Shown: positions 9,695-19,531 of the stretch, piece by piece | Position numbering within the stretch: position 1 is the stretch's first letter | Layout of the letters: every line of letters starts with the position of its first letter | Assembly: GCA_965267175.1 (NCBI GenBank) | Contig: OZ253938.1 | Location: forward strand, 2,108,001 to 2,172,000 | Source: JAJCYX01 sp965267175 | GTDB taxonomy: Bacteria > Chloroflexota > Dehalococcoidia > Lucifugimonadales > Lucifugimonadaceae | DNA: 64,000 nucleotides | Direction: 5' to 3' | Program-made: the position numbers and the translations under genes | Notes under the pieces: generated by a model | What the model saw: only the letters and a program-made list of their open reading frames with translations | Told to the model about the DNA's origin: nothing | Database searches by the model: none

Positions 9695-12600
9695 CCTTCG
9701 CCTTCACCCGCTTCGCAAGCTTGCGCTTAGCCTGCGGCTCGTTCTCCGTGACCTTGTCCTGCCCTTTGTAGCGCCGAGCGCCCGGCAGCGTAACCGTCAC
9801 TGTCGTGCCGAAGCCAAACTCGCTCTCGATAGTCGCTGTGCCACCGTGCATCTCGACAATCTTCCGTGCGATAGCCAATCCCAGACCCGAGCCTTCGACA
9901 GCACTTGAGCCCGAGTTGGCGAGCCTGATGCCGGTGTCCCAAACGCGCTCCAACTGATCAGCCGGGATGCCAGGCCCGGTATCCGACACCCTGATCTCCA
10001 GCATTTCGTTGATAACGGTCACATCGATCGAGATCGCAGCACCCTCGGGAGAGTATTTCGAAGCGTTCGAAAGAAGGTTAGTCACAACCTGCGAAAGCCT
10101 CAGGTGGTCAGCCTGGATGATGTACGTGGCGTCCGGCAGGTCGAGCGAGAGGTCCTGCCCGGCGGAGGTGAATATGGGCTCCTGCGCATCGACGATCTCC
10201 CGCATCAGGTTGCCGACGTCGACGGGCGAGAGACCAATCTTGTACTCGAGTCCCGGCAAGTCTCCGATCATCGTGTCCAGCTTGCTCGCCGTCTTCTGGA
10301 TCACAGAAAGGGCGTGCGTCTGGCTCTGGCTCAAACTCTCCTGTGCGCCGACCGAAAGAATATCTGCGTAGGCGATGATGCTCTGCAGCTGGTTGCGCAG
10401 TTCATGAGATGCCCGTTCGATCGTGTCCGTCCGCTCTTTGAGCGTGGCCTTCAGTTCCCGCTTCTCAGCGTTTGCCTGCTTCGTCCGCACACGGTCTGTC
10501 ACGTCATATCCGACCAGCGTCACACCCTTGATTGTGCCGTCCGTCTCGGTCATGGGCTGCGCCCAGATTTCGACCGAGTGCGGGCCGAGCGAAGTGGTCG
10601 CGGTCGCCATCATCCCGCGCATCGCCTGCCGAATGGCGTCCTCGAGCTGCGGGAAGTTGTGTACCCAGTCGAAGATCGACCGGTTGTGTACATCCTCACG
10701 CTTGATGCCAAGCGTTTCGAGCCCGTGGCCCTCAAGCGTCGTGCAGACACCCTCCGCGTCAGTGCTGATGAGTGCAACGGGCGTGCTGTCCAGCACAAGG
10801 CTCAACTGCTTGCGAATGTCCACCACCTGGTGTTTCAGCTCACGCGTCGATGCATATGCGTTCCAACTGGCGAGAGCACCTTTCAGATGGGTCGACAACG
10901 CGGTCGCCAGTCTCATCTGTTCGTCGGTCGCCGGGCGTTCGAATTCGGAGAGCAGTATCAGCGCGTGTGCTCGTCCGTCACCAGCGTCGACTGGAACGGC
11001 CAGTAGCGACTCGAACGGCATGAACATCGGGAACAGTCCGGCACCGGCGTCCGGTCTGATCGCCGTAGAGAGAGGCGACTCCATCACCACCAGTTCGGGC
11101 GTCGGGAGTGACTCGAACGGCACGGCGATGGTCTCAATGTCGTTCGGCATGGCTGCGGAGTCGTAACGGACCGACGCCACCTGTTCCAGCTGGTCGAACT
11201 CTACAAACAGCGCCCTGTCGAACGTGAATAGCTCGCACAGTTTGGCGTTGAGAGCCCGCAGCGCCTGCCCCGCGTCTGTGAACTCGACTGCAAGCGCGCC
11301 GATCTCCGTCACAAGGTCACGCTTCCGCTGCGAGTTGCGAACAACTTCCACGGCAAGGATGCGGTTGAGCGGCCCGGATACGAACTCACATATGCGCTGA
11401 AGCCGGGCGAGATCGCCAGTTCCGAACGACTCATCAAGCCGCGGCCACGCCGTCACAACGCCAAGTACATGGCCATCCGCAACAACGGCCGCACGCATGG
11501 AGCCTGCGCCATCCGGCAGACTGCCCGGCTCCGGAATCCCGAGTCCAGCCATGTCCAGCGTGCTGAACACATCCTGCTCGATCTGCAGCGATGCCTCGTC
11601 CACTTGCGCGGCGGCGGTCGCGTCGTACCTGTATTCACGTCTGTACGTCTTCGCAGAGTGATCGACAGTGCCCCACGCAACGCTAGCGCTCGGGATGATC
11701 TCAAGCATCCACTCGGTTACGGATGCGAAGAGCGTTGCGCTGTCTGGCGACTCCGCAGCGTTCCGCGTCAGTGCCAGCAACACCTTTGGCGAGATAAATC
11801 CGGGGTCGTCAGACGTGTCATCCGGCTCGGGTGCAATGCCCGGACGCCCTGCCGACAGCCCGACCCCGAGGTGTACCGCTGGCGCGATGCTTTCGAGGAG
11901 CCTGATCACCTCTTTCGGGTTGCTCACCGGCGATGAGAAGCCCGCGAGCATGATCGCAACCACCTCGCCCGCTTCCCGCAGCGGGATGGCGACGACAGCC
12001 TGCAGGCCCGAGCTGCGCCAGTGGGCGATAGTCGCCGGAGGAACGCTGAGCCGCTCGGAGCTTGCCGCAGATGTGAACACCGCGGCACCTGTCTTCAGCA
12101 CCCGCTGCTCGATCGAGCCGGCAAGCTGCCACTCGACCCCCGGCGCCAGCGCTCCGTACTCCTCCGACCCATTGCTGGAGGCGTCAGGCACGTAGCAACG
12201 GCCAGTAACAGGGTCTGCCACGTGAATTGAGATAGCCGAGACCGGCAGTCTGCGTGCGATGATCTTCCTGGCGGCATCGAGGAAGCCGCCGTCATGGTCA
12301 CGTGACGCCAGCGCGCCAATCTGCCGCACCGTCTCGCTGGCCCTTGAGTATGAAGCGATCCGGCGGTCGAGCTCTGTGGCCCGTAACGTGCCTGCGAGAG
12401 TCAGCACGCCAGCTTCAAGTAGCAGCGTCGCTGACTCGTGCCACGCCCTCCCGCCAGGCGCGGTGGCGATCACGATCAGGTGCGCGCCGTCGTGCAGGTC
12501 TGCTCTCGCAGCGATGTATGCGCCGTCGAACTCATCGCCATAAATAACGACCGGCTCGAACAGCGCCAGCGTCTCCAGCGATTCAACCGCGATCGGTCCT

Positions 12601-13325
12601 GAGCCCTGCTGCGGAACAAGTGCAGGCGGCAGGTCGATGGTTTCTGTGAGTGAGGATGTGCCAGGTTGTGAGACCCGTGCCAGCGGTTCGTAGATACCTG
12701 CGATGGCCGAAGACCGCGCAACCGTGACTGCATCCGCGCCGGTCGCGACTCTCAGTTCGGATGCAAAGCGGAATGTGATCTCGCTTACATCGCCGATGCT
12801 GCCGCTCTGCTCTGCAAGCTTGCGCAGAATCCCAGCAACATCGATTCGGGTGTTGATGCCGGAAACCGCTTCGGCGTTCACTGTCCCGCCGCCGCTTGAG
12901 GGATCGAGAAGCGTAATCCATCCACCGGATGTTTCGGGTGTCAGTATTGTGTTAAGTGAGATGCGGGAGCCGTCGCGGCGCACAAAGTTCACAGTGCCAC
13001 CCGGCACCACCTCACCACTCGCATGCTCTTCGGCAATATCCAGCTCATCGGCCGCTATGACCCGGTCCATCAATGTCAGGGCCGCGTCCTCACCAATCAG
13101 AGTGGCGAGCGGAACTCCCTGCAGGTCGGCGGCGCGGCTGTAGCCCAGTGCGGCAGCGGCCGAAGCCGAGATAGACAGCACCCGCCCCTCGGCATCGAAG
13201 CCGATCGTGGCGTCGTCGCTGGTTTCCTGTTTCCGCTGTTGTAGAGAGTCTTCTGGCACTGACATCTGCAGAATGGTGGCCGGACCAGGACCCGCGCCCT
13301 CGTTTGCTGACAGCTCGAAGCGCAC
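9648..13325 (-). CDS. Large soluble sensor histidine kinase (PAS, several GAF-like, PAS, HisKA, HATPase)
   Basis: 1,225 residues with no clear membrane segment, so probably cytoplasmic. There is an N-terminal PAS (about 35-130), then a long run of GAF-like segments (about 150-830), a second PAS (about 850-950), and the kinase core. The phospho-acceptor His is in ERASHELRNQ (about 967), the N box is NLLSNASKYSP, and the G boxes are SDTGPGIP and EGSGLGLAIA. A Lys/Arg-rich tail of about 40 residues ends the protein and overlaps the convergent protease gene. No response regulator is nearby, so this is an orphan kinase. The multiple sensor domains suggest integration of several cytosolic signals. 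The GTG at 13325 is used as start. The ATG at 13265 is an alternative. Confidence 0.9.
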   Translation of the reverse strand: MRFELSANEGAGPGPATILQMSVPEDSLQQRKQETSDDATIGFDAEGRVLSISASAAAALGYSRAADLQGVPLATLIGEDAALTLMDRVIAADELDIAEEHASGEVVPGGTVNFVRRDGSRISLNTILTPETSGGWITLLDPSSGGGTVNAEAVSGINTRIDVAGILRKLAEQSGSIGDVSEITFRFASELRVATGADAVTVARSSAIAGIYEPLARVSQPGTSSLTETIDLPPALVPQQGSGPIAVESLETLALFEPVVIYGDEFDGAYIAARADLHDGAHLIVIATAPGGRAWHESATLLLEAGVLTLAGTLRATELDRRIASYSRASETVRQIGALASRDHDGGFLDAARKIIARRLPVSAISIHVADPVTGRCYVPDASSNGSEEYGALAPGVEWQLAGSIEQRVLKTGAAVFTSAASSERLSVPPATIAHWRSSGLQAVVAIPLREAGEVVAIMLAGFSSPVSNPKEVIRLLESIAPAVHLGVGLSAGRPGIAPEPDDTSDDPGFISPKVLLALTRNAAESPDSATLFASVTEWMLEIIPSASVAWGTVDHSAKTYRREYRYDATAAAQVDEASLQIEQDVFSTLDMAGLGIPEPGSLPDGAGSMRAAVVADGHVLGVVTAWPRLDESFGTGDLARLQRICEFVSGPLNRILAVEVVRNSQRKRDLVTEIGALAVEFTDAGQALRALNAKLCELFTFDRALFVEFDQLEQVASVRYDSAAMPNDIETIAVPFESLPTPELVVMESPLSTAIRPDAGAGLFPMFMPFESLLAVPVDAGDGRAHALILLSEFERPATDEQMRLATALSTHLKGALASWNAYASTRELKHQVVDIRKQLSLVLDSTPVALISTDAEGVCTTLEGHGLETLGIKREDVHNRSIFDWVHNFPQLEDAIRQAMRGMMATATTSLGPHSVEIWAQPMTETDGTIKGVTLVGYDVTDRVRTKQANAEKRELKATLKERTDTIERASHELRNQLQSIIAYADILSVGAQESLSQSQTHALSVIQKTASKLDTMIGDLPGLEYKIGLSPVDVGNLMREIVDAQEPIFTSAGQDLSLDLPDATYIIQADHLRLSQVVTNLLSNASKYSPEGAAISIDVTVINEMLEIRVSDTGPGIPADQLERVWDTGIRLANSGSSAVEGSGLGLAIARKIVEMHGGTATIESEFGFGTTVTVTLPGARRYKGQDKVTENEPQAKRKLAKRVKAKAKPAAAQQTRRRRTS

Positions 13326-13443
13326 GCTTTCCGAGGCCGGTGCGGGTCTTTCCGAATTATCGAGTTCAGGCAGAGTTGCGTGTCAGTTCAGATTTATTAC
13401 GAGTTGACACGGGTTCGTGTGACCGCCTGCCTAAGCACGCCGA

Positions 13444-13839
13444 TCAGCCAAGCTCGCTGAGAGCGACTATCGCTCGCCGGTGCTTGCCGACGCCGACCAG
13501 CCGGTCGCCCTCTCGCGCCTCGACAGAGAACGTCAGCTTCTTGCCGTCTTTTGCTTCTAGCACCGCCTTCGTGACGATACTCGCGCCCGGCTTCGCTGGC
13601 GAGACGTGCTTCACATCGACATGGAACCCCACGGTCGTCTGCCCCTCGCCTCGGAGCGCCTGCTTCGCCAGCTCGGCGCAGGTCGTCTCCATCTCCCAGA
13701 TCATCGAAGGGCTCGAAAGCACCTGGTGCCGCCGATCTGCGTCTGGTCCGGCCGGGTTGTACAGATGCTCGGGCCCGACGGTCCAAGTGCGGCTCAGCTT
13801 GATCCGCAGTGGCTCTGACTCTGAAAGTTCGGAGGTCAT
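13444..13839 (-). CDS. Hotdog-fold thioesterase (FlK-like)
   Basis: 131-residue hotdog protein resembling the fluoroacetyl-CoA thioesterase FlK group. Features are the opening VGPEHLYNPAG, the helix SSPSMIWEMETTCAELAKQ carrying Ser/Glu at the places of the family catalytic Thr/Glu, and TTVGFHVDVKHVSP with the conserved His. Most members hydrolyse short or unusual acyl-CoA thioesters as a housekeeping or detoxifying step. The ATG at 13839 lies 4 bp after the fabI stop, so the two genes are almost certainly co-transcribed. This suggests a role next to fatty-acid synthesis. Substrate specificity cannot be read here. Confidence 0.8.
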   Translation of the reverse strand: MTSELSESEPLRIKLSRTWTVGPEHLYNPAGPDADRRHQVLSSPSMIWEMETTCAELAKQALRGEGQTTVGFHVDVKHVSPAKPGASIVTKAVLEAKDGKKLTFSVEAREGDRLVGVGKHRRAIVALSELG

Positions 13840-13843
13840 TTCG

Positions 13844-14623
13844 CTAAAGCGCCATGATGCCGTAGCCGGCGTCAACCGGGATCACAGCCCCGGTAGTCCC
13901 GGTCGAAAGGTCGCTCAACAGGAAGACGGCCATGTTCGCCACCTCGTCATGAGTGATCGGACGCTTCATTGGCGACCGCTCCTGGTGCGCCCGTCTCATC
14001 TCGTTGAAGCCGGGAATGGAGCGTGCGGCAAGAGTCGGAAGCGGACCTGCTGAGATAGCGTTGACTCGCACTCCTGACGGACCGAACTCGGCCGCAAGCT
14101 GTCGCACCTCGTTCTCAAGCGCCGCCTTCGCCGTGCCCATGATGTTGTAGCCGGGGTACACCTTGACCGAAGCGTCGAAGGTCATCGTGATGATCGACCC
14201 ACCAGCCTCGGCCATCATCGGAGCGCCGTAGCGCACGATCGGCACGAGTGTGTACGCACTGGCTTCGAGCGCGGTACGGAAGCCCTGCAGCGACACCGCT
14301 GAGAAATCGCCACCAAGGTCGTCCCGTTCGGCGTACGCCACCGAGTGAACGATGAAGTCCAGCGAGTCCCACTTCGTGGAAAGCTCTTCGTAGACGTTCT
14401 TGACCTGCACCTCGTTCGTAGCGTCGCACTCGAAGAGGGTCGGTCCACCCAGCTGCGACACCAGCTTTTCGACCGGACCTCGCAGTCGCTCATTCTGGTA
14501 CGCGAACGCCAGCTCCGCGCCAGCCTCGGCAAGCCGCTGCGCGATCACCCAGGCGATGGAGCGCTGGTTTGCGACGCCGAAGACGACGCCCCTTTTTCCG
14601 GTCAGATCAATTGAAACAGGCAT
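13844..14623 (-). CDS. fabI: Enoyl-[acyl-carrier-protein] reductase (NADH), FabI type
   Basis: Last reductive step of the type II fatty-acid elongation cycle, reducing trans-2-enoyl-ACP. At 259 residues it has the usual length. It carries the FabI form of the dinucleotide site (GKRGVVFGVANQRSIAW), HSVAYAERDDLGG (substrate side), the catalytic YNIMGTAKAALE (Y-x6-K) and the ending SAGPLPTLAARSIPGF. The start ATG at 14623 matches the family N terminus. It heads a two-gene operon with the thioesterase downstream. The 233 bp upstream to the Eis-like gene hold no gene I recognise and presumably contain the divergent promoters. Confidence 0.93.
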   Translation of the reverse strand: MPVSIDLTGKRGVVFGVANQRSIAWVIAQRLAEAGAELAFAYQNERLRGPVEKLVSQLGGPTLFECDATNEVQVKNVYEELSTKWDSLDFIVHSVAYAERDDLGGDFSAVSLQGFRTALEASAYTLVPIVRYGAPMMAEAGGSIITMTFDASVKVYPGYNIMGTAKAALENEVRQLAAEFGPSGVRVNAISAGPLPTLAARSIPGFNEMRRAHQERSPMKRPITHDEVANMAVFLLSDLSTGTTGAVIPVDAGYGIMAL

Positions 14624-14856
14624 GTTGTTTTAGGCCGCCATATCATGTTGCTGGTTCGCGGTGAGCAACGGTCACACGGCCAGGGACATGTCACTCACGG
14701 CGAACGGTGTTCTTCTGAGGTAGGCATCATGAACGACGAGCCGTTCGTTCGTCAATTCACCGTTCAGGCTATCGCAGAGTCCGGATTGGCCAGCGATACT
14801 CGTCGCGAGGAACTCGTTGTTGCGAAATCAGCCTTATCCAGCCGGGTGTTGATCTA

Positions 14857-16080
14857 TTGAGTATCGAATATCGGTCCATCTCAGAGTCTGAACTTGCCGC
14901 CTTCGAGACGGCAGAGGACAGCGCGTATTCGAACAGTCCGTCGCCAGATGATCGCGCTGCCTTCAAGCCGCTCTTCGACTATGACAGGAGCCTTGCGGCG
15001 TTCGACGGAAGCCAGATCGTTGGTGGCGCCTGCTACTTCAGTCTGGGCCTGAGCGTTCCCGGCAGCGAAGCGGCGGCCGGTGGGGTCACGTTCGTGTTCG
15101 TTACGCCCACTCACCGTCGGCAGGGAATCGTGACACAGCTAATGCGCCGCCAACTGGAGTCGATGCACGCCGAAGGCATCAGCATCGCGGCGCTCCATGC
15201 AGCGGAGAGCGTCATCTACGGCAGGTTTGGTTATGGCGCCGCCGCCCATACCGAGACCCTGGAGATCGAGCGGTCGCACGCCTCGTTTCGGACACCGGTA
15301 ACGCCCTCCGGAAAATTCCGCCTAGTCAGCGACGAAGAAGCCACACAGCTCTTCCCTGCGGTGTACGAAGAGTACCGCGAGCAGACCCCTGGCTTGTTCT
15401 CAAGGGATGAGAAATGGTGGGGTCTAAGGCTGCGCAAACCCGGCAGCAAGAGCGGTTCGCCCGGGTGGATGAAACTGGTCTATGAACGGGACGGGCAGCC
15501 GGTGGCGTACGCCGTCTACGTGGTCAATCTGAACTGGCAGAACGCGCTTCCACTCAGCCGGCTGCAGGTGGAGGAGATCGCATACGCGGACGAAGAGTCA
15601 TACAGGGCCATCTGGAGCTACCTGTTTGGCGTGGACCTCATCAAGAGCATCCGGGCCTACGCACCTGTTGATCCGCCGATTTGGTGGATGCTCTCCGACC
15701 CGCGCAGGCTGGACCGCCGCACTCGGGACGGTCTGTGGGTCAGACTGGTCGATGTTCCAGCGGCTCTGGCCGGACGCCGATACTCGACCGATGGAATCCT
15801 GGTTCTTCGAGTCGAAGACGATTTCTGCACATGGAACAACGGAACGTACCGACTCGAATCAGCATCAGGCGAAGTCACGTGCGAGAAAACAGGTGACGAT
15901 CCCGACCTGACCATCGGCGTCTCTGCTCTGGGTTCCGCCTATCTCGGAGGTTCAAGCATCCACACATTGGCAAAGGCGGGTCTCATCGAAGAACACACTG
16001 AAGGCTCGCTAACACGCGCCGACGCCATGTTCTCGTGGCACACAACGCCCATGACATCGGCGCCAGAACCGCTGACCTGA
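14857..16080 (+). CDS. Eis-like N-acetyltransferase
   Basis: 407-residue protein with the three-part Eis layout. The N-terminal GNAT domain has the acetyl-CoA loop THRRQGIVTQLMR (about 85-100) and HAAESVIYGRFGYG. A second degenerate GNAT domain spans about 155-285. The C-terminal SCP2-like domain (about 300-400) contains DGILVLRVEDDFC and ADAMFSWHTTP. Eis proteins acetylate amines such as aminoglycosides or protein lysines. The natural substrate here is unknown. The family usually ends in a C-terminal carboxylate-bearing Phe. Here the end is APEPLT, so the tail differs. The start is TTG at 14857 with no strong ribosome site. Confidence 0.85.
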   Translation: MSIEYRSISESELAAFETAEDSAYSNSPSPDDRAAFKPLFDYDRSLAAFDGSQIVGGACYFSLGLSVPGSEAAAGGVTFVFVTPTHRRQGIVTQLMRRQLESMHAEGISIAALHAAESVIYGRFGYGAAAHTETLEIERSHASFRTPVTPSGKFRLVSDEEATQLFPAVYEEYREQTPGLFSRDEKWWGLRLRKPGSKSGSPGWMKLVYERDGQPVAYAVYVVNLNWQNALPLSRLQVEEIAYADEESYRAIWSYLFGVDLIKSIRAYAPVDPPIWWMLSDPRRLDRRTRDGLWVRLVDVPAALAGRRYSTDGILVLRVEDDFCTWNNGTYRLESASGEVTCEKTGDDPDLTIGVSALGSAYLGGSSIHTLAKAGLIEEHTEGSLTRADAMFSWHTTPMTSAPEPLT

Positions 16081-16145
16081 CAAGACACAAAGCCGATCAC
16101 CCGCGGCAACTAAGCGGCCTCAAGCTGAAAATGCGGCGAGCCGCA

Positions 16146-17291
16146 TCACCAGTTGGTGTGGGAACCGTCTGCTCTGTGCGGGTGCGGAGCCTCCCAGAAC
16201 TTGAACGGCTCAGTCAGCTTGCTCTCGTCCACATCCACGCCAAGGCCCGGTGTGTCCGGCACCTTGTAGCCGTTGCCCTCAAGCATCACCTGCTGCGGGA
16301 AGATGTCGAAGTCCGGGTTGTTCGCCCGGTCCATGTTCACCTCCAGCCACGCAAAGTTCGGCGCCGCCGCTCCTAAGTGAACCGAAGCGGCTGTGCAGAT
16401 CGGACCCAGCGGGTTGTGCGGCATCAGGTCGATGTAGTGCGCCTCGGCCCAGCCGGCCACCTTCATCGCCTCAGTGAAACCGCCGACGTTGCAGATGTCC
16501 ACTCTTGCGTACTGGGTGATCCCGCGCTCGATGTACGGCAGAAACTGCCACTTCGAGGCAAACTCCTCGCCGATAGCAAACGGAACGTCCGTCATCTTTC
16601 GCAGAGCCTCGTACGCCTCCGGAGTCTCGTCTCGAATCGGCTCTTCGAGGAAGTCGAGCGTATGCGAGGGCATCATCTGGCAGAACGAAGCGGTCTCGGC
16701 GACCGAGAGACGGTGGTGGTAGTCGACGCCCATGATCGCCTGGTTGCCGAGCTGTTCCCTGGCCTTGATCAGCCACTCGGCAGAGTTGGCGATCGAGACA
16801 CGCGGCTCGAACAGGCCGCCGTCCTGGATGTCCATGTTGTCGTACGACAGCCGGAAGGCGTTGATGCCCTGCGCCATGAATTCCTTCGCCTGATCGATCA
16901 TCTCCTGCCCGTACGGTCCGGCAGTGGTTGCGAAGACGGGGACGGTGTGCCGGTTCTTGCCACCGAGCAGTTCGTAAACAGGCACGCCGAGCTTCTTGCC
17001 GACGATGTCATGGAGAGCGAGGTCGATCGCCGATATCGCCGCCGTCAGTGTGCGGCCGCCCTCGAAATACTGGCTGCGGTACATCTCCTGCCACAGCGCT
17101 CCACGCGCCATCGGGTCTTTTCCGATCAACCACTCCCGGTAGTGCTTAACAACACCGGAGACTGCGAGTTCACGACCTGAGAAGCCGGACTCGCCCCAAC
17201 CGTATATACCCTCGTCGGTCTCGACTTTGACGAGCATCTGGTTGCGACGGCCAACCCATACAGGAAACGGTTTGATATCAGTGATTTTCAT
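16146..17291 (-). CDS. Enolase-superfamily dehydratase (mandelate racemase/galactonate dehydratase-like), copy A
   Basis: 381 residues. N-terminal capping domain (MKITDIKPFPVWVG, then EGIYGWGESG) and a C-terminal barrel with the Mg-binding set: Asp in MGVDYHHRLS, Glu in DFLEEPIRDE, Glu in AIGEEFASKW, and the general-base region MPHNPLGP. The D-x-H-x-R pattern after the first metal ligand places it nearer galactonate dehydratases than KxK racemases. It would abstract the alpha proton of a sugar acid and eliminate water. It is a close relative of the gene at 20207-21358, and similarity continues outside the coding sequence. The exact sugar acid is unknown. Confidence 0.9.
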   Translation of the reverse strand: MKITDIKPFPVWVGRRNQMLVKVETDEGIYGWGESGFSGRELAVSGVVKHYREWLIGKDPMARGALWQEMYRSQYFEGGRTLTAAISAIDLALHDIVGKKLGVPVYELLGGKNRHTVPVFATTAGPYGQEMIDQAKEFMAQGINAFRLSYDNMDIQDGGLFEPRVSIANSAEWLIKAREQLGNQAIMGVDYHHRLSVAETASFCQMMPSHTLDFLEEPIRDETPEAYEALRKMTDVPFAIGEEFASKWQFLPYIERGITQYARVDICNVGGFTEAMKVAGWAEAHYIDLMPHNPLGPICTAASVHLGAAAPNFAWLEVNMDRANNPDFDIFPQQVMLEGNGYKVPDTPGLGVDVDESKLTEPFKFWEAPHPHRADGSHTNW

Positions 17292-17472
17292 TTTTCTTAT
17301 GCCGACAACTTCGGTTGTTTGGTGGATTGGGAAGGTCTGTGCCGGTGTCTACTGGTGCGGTCGGTAGGGGCGCTGCTTGCCGCGCCCGGTCACGGTAGAC
17401 CGGGACACCCGCCAGCCCCGTGCCACACCGGCAGCGGCATGGTAACCGCTCACCGGCCTGTCCGGGTTGTAA

Positions 17473-18867
17473 TCACGACCCGGCCGTCAGATCTTTCGAG
17501 TGGGTGATGTGGTCGTCGATCAGCACAACATCCCGGCCGGTTGATGCCAGCAGCGACGCCGCAATAGCTGCTCGAAATCCACTCTCGCAATGCACCCACA
17601 CCGTTTCCTTTGGAACAGTATCTGCGCTTCCGAGAACCTGGCTGAAATGCAGGTTGATCGCACCCTCGACACGGGTTTCCTCGAACTCGCCCGGGTCACG
17701 CGAGTCGACCAGGGCACTCGGCCTCTCTCGCCGCACATCATCGAAGTCTGCAACTCGGTATGACCTGGTCGTCCGGCCTTCCTGCTGCCAGCTCGCGACG
17801 CCGTCAGAAACGACTCCGTCGATGCGGTCCATGCCGATCCTGTAGAAACCCTCCCACGCCAGCCGCGCAGCCTCATTCGAAGGCGCAATCAGCACGAGCC
17901 GCTGCTCCCACGGCAGCGCCCATCCGGCATAGACCGCTGCGCTGCTTGCGTTCGGTATGTTGACCGAACCGGGAACGTGGGCCGCAGCAAAGTCACGTGA
18001 GTTTCTGACATCGACGATGAGATGGTCGTGCGACAGCGATTCCAGTTCAGCTGGGCTGATCTCACGCGGCATCTCACCATCGCCTGGTGCGCCCACGACG
18101 TTGATCGGAGCCATGTGTGCGTAGTAGTCCGGGTACAGCCTGTACCCCGCAAGCAACTCCTGCACGAACTGCTCTTCGCTCTCCGCCAGTAGAGCGGGGT
18201 TGCGGCCTCGTTCGATCTCGATCGAGGTCACAGTCTCGTTTGTCTGCGCAGATCCGCAGAAAGAGCCGGCACCATGCGTCGGTCCGACAGCAGCGTTGTC
18301 CGGCATCTCGCTCGCGATCCGGTTGACGGACCTGTACTGGTCGTACGCCAACGGTTCGGCGAGCTCGTGTCCAAGCAGGTCTGTCCTGCCGACACCGGCT
18401 ATGAGCATCGATCCGCCGGAGAAGACCGCAAGCTGACGCTCACCACACTTCAGCGCATAGCTCGTGTGGTGCGGGGTATGGCCCGGAGTGTGCATCGCAG
18501 CTATAGAGCACTGGCCGACCTCGACAGACTCGCCATCGCTCAACGGGATGTGATCAAGTCCGGCTCCGGTTTCTGCCGGCAGGAAGTAGCTCGCTCGGCG
18601 CTCTCGTGCCGCCAGCAGTCCACCGGACACATAGTCGTTGTGGATATGCGTCTCGAAGACGGCAGTCAGCTTCAAGCCAAGCTCGTCTGCGGCATCGAGA
18701 AACCGCTGGTAGTCGCGCTGCGGATCGATCAGCGCCGCGCTGTCGCCAGAGCAAACCAGGTACGTATGGTCGGCGACGCCGGGTGTGAAGAACTGCAGGG
18801 CGAACGCCTGTGCGGCCGGTTCGAAATCTATGCGGACGAACTGCGGATCATCGGTGCTGAGTCTCAT
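17473..18867 (-). CDS. Metallo-beta-lactamase-fold/rhodanese protein (persulfide dioxygenase or sulfurtransferase-like)
   Basis: 464 residues. The N-terminal metallo-hydrolase domain has THIHNDYVSGG, HTPGHTPHHTSY, GRTDLLG and GPTHGAG, which fits an iron persulfide-dioxygenase site. Two rhodanese-like domains follow. The first (about 265-355) has Ala-Pro where the active Cys should be, so it is probably structural. The second (about 365-455) has HCESGFRAA with the Cys. The combination fits cytosolic oxidation or transfer of sulfane sulfur from low-molecular-weight thiols. The gene stands alone between the two enolase copies. Confidence 0.86.
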   Translation of the reverse strand: MRLSTDDPQFVRIDFEPAAQAFALQFFTPGVADHTYLVCSGDSAALIDPQRDYQRFLDAADELGLKLTAVFETHIHNDYVSGGLLAARERRASYFLPAETGAGLDHIPLSDGESVEVGQCSIAAMHTPGHTPHHTSYALKCGERQLAVFSGGSMLIAGVGRTDLLGHELAEPLAYDQYRSVNRIASEMPDNAAVGPTHGAGSFCGSAQTNETVTSIEIERGRNPALLAESEEQFVQELLAGYRLYPDYYAHMAPINVVGAPGDGEMPREISPAELESLSHDHLIVDVRNSRDFAAAHVPGSVNIPNASSAAVYAGWALPWEQRLVLIAPSNEAARLAWEGFYRIGMDRIDGVVSDGVASWQQEGRTTRSYRVADFDDVRRERPSALVDSRDPGEFEETRVEGAINLHFSQVLGSADTVPKETVWVHCESGFRAAIAASLLASTGRDVVLIDDHITHSKDLTAGS

Positions 18868-19015
18868 ACTGAGAATTGTAGTTGAGCTCCGCCAGTTCCA
18901 GACTCAACTCACTGCTGAAACCAACACCAGTTCACCCGGTCTCGGCAAAGCCCCAACCCGGCAAGTCAGCACTCGTAAACCGAATGAAATGCCATTTCGG
19001 AGTGAAATCGACTTT

Positions 19016-19465
19016 CTAGGGCGTCCAACTCGGGATAATCGGGAATGAGCCCTGAACTTCCTCGGTCGTTCCCATCCTGGTCAACTCTCCGAACGAAGTG
19101 TCCTCATCCGGACTGTCGTTCAGTACTCGTTGTGACCAAATCTCAGGGTGTTGACCCGACTCATAGGCGACCGCTGTGATTTCACGCCACGAGTCGGTCA
19201 TGTCGGCACTCGTCGAGATTCTGCCGATAAAGCATATCCCGGCACCATCTATCGCGCTCTGAGCCGCCTGCTGATCAATAGCCCCAACCAGCGTGTCAAT
19301 GTACTGCTGAGGGCTCAACTCCTGCTCACCGTCCAGCAAGAGGTACTGCCGTTGCCCTTCTTTGATCATGACCCCGAACGGAAAAAACGAATCCTCAGCC
19401 TCAACTTCTGATCGCGCCTGGACAGTCAGCCAATGTGCCACGCCTTCGGTTATTTCGGACATCAT
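19016..19465 (-). CDS. Conserved-looking small unknown protein, paralogue 1
   Basis: 149-residue acidic cytosolic protein with no recognised family. It starts at the first of two adjacent ATGs behind a GGAGGTG ribosome site. Near the N terminus is FFPFGVMI, after which come two mixed alpha/beta blocks, including SPQQYIDTLVGAIDQQA. The next gene upstream encodes GFLPFGAT at the matching place, has similar length and a similar order of helices and strands, and the two are probably distant paralogues. They sit together between the sulfur-enzyme gene and the second enolase copy. No catalytic residues are evident. Confidence 0.65.
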   Translation of the reverse strand: MMSEITEGVAHWLTVQARSEVEAEDSFFPFGVMIKEGQRQYLLLDGEQELSPQQYIDTLVGAIDQQAAQSAIDGAGICFIGRISTSADMTDSWREITAVAYESGQHPEIWSQRVLNDSPDEDTSFGELTRMGTTEEVQGSFPIIPSWTP

Positions 19466-19531
19466 TCACCTCCATTGCCAAGAACCCAGCTTTTTTTGCC
19501 AGAGATCACGATGATGCGCGTATGCAGCTAA

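Noticed and set aside
14645..14860. 71-codon frame between fabI and the Eis-like gene
   Set aside because: No ribosome site or recognisable protein pattern. More likely the divergent promoter region.
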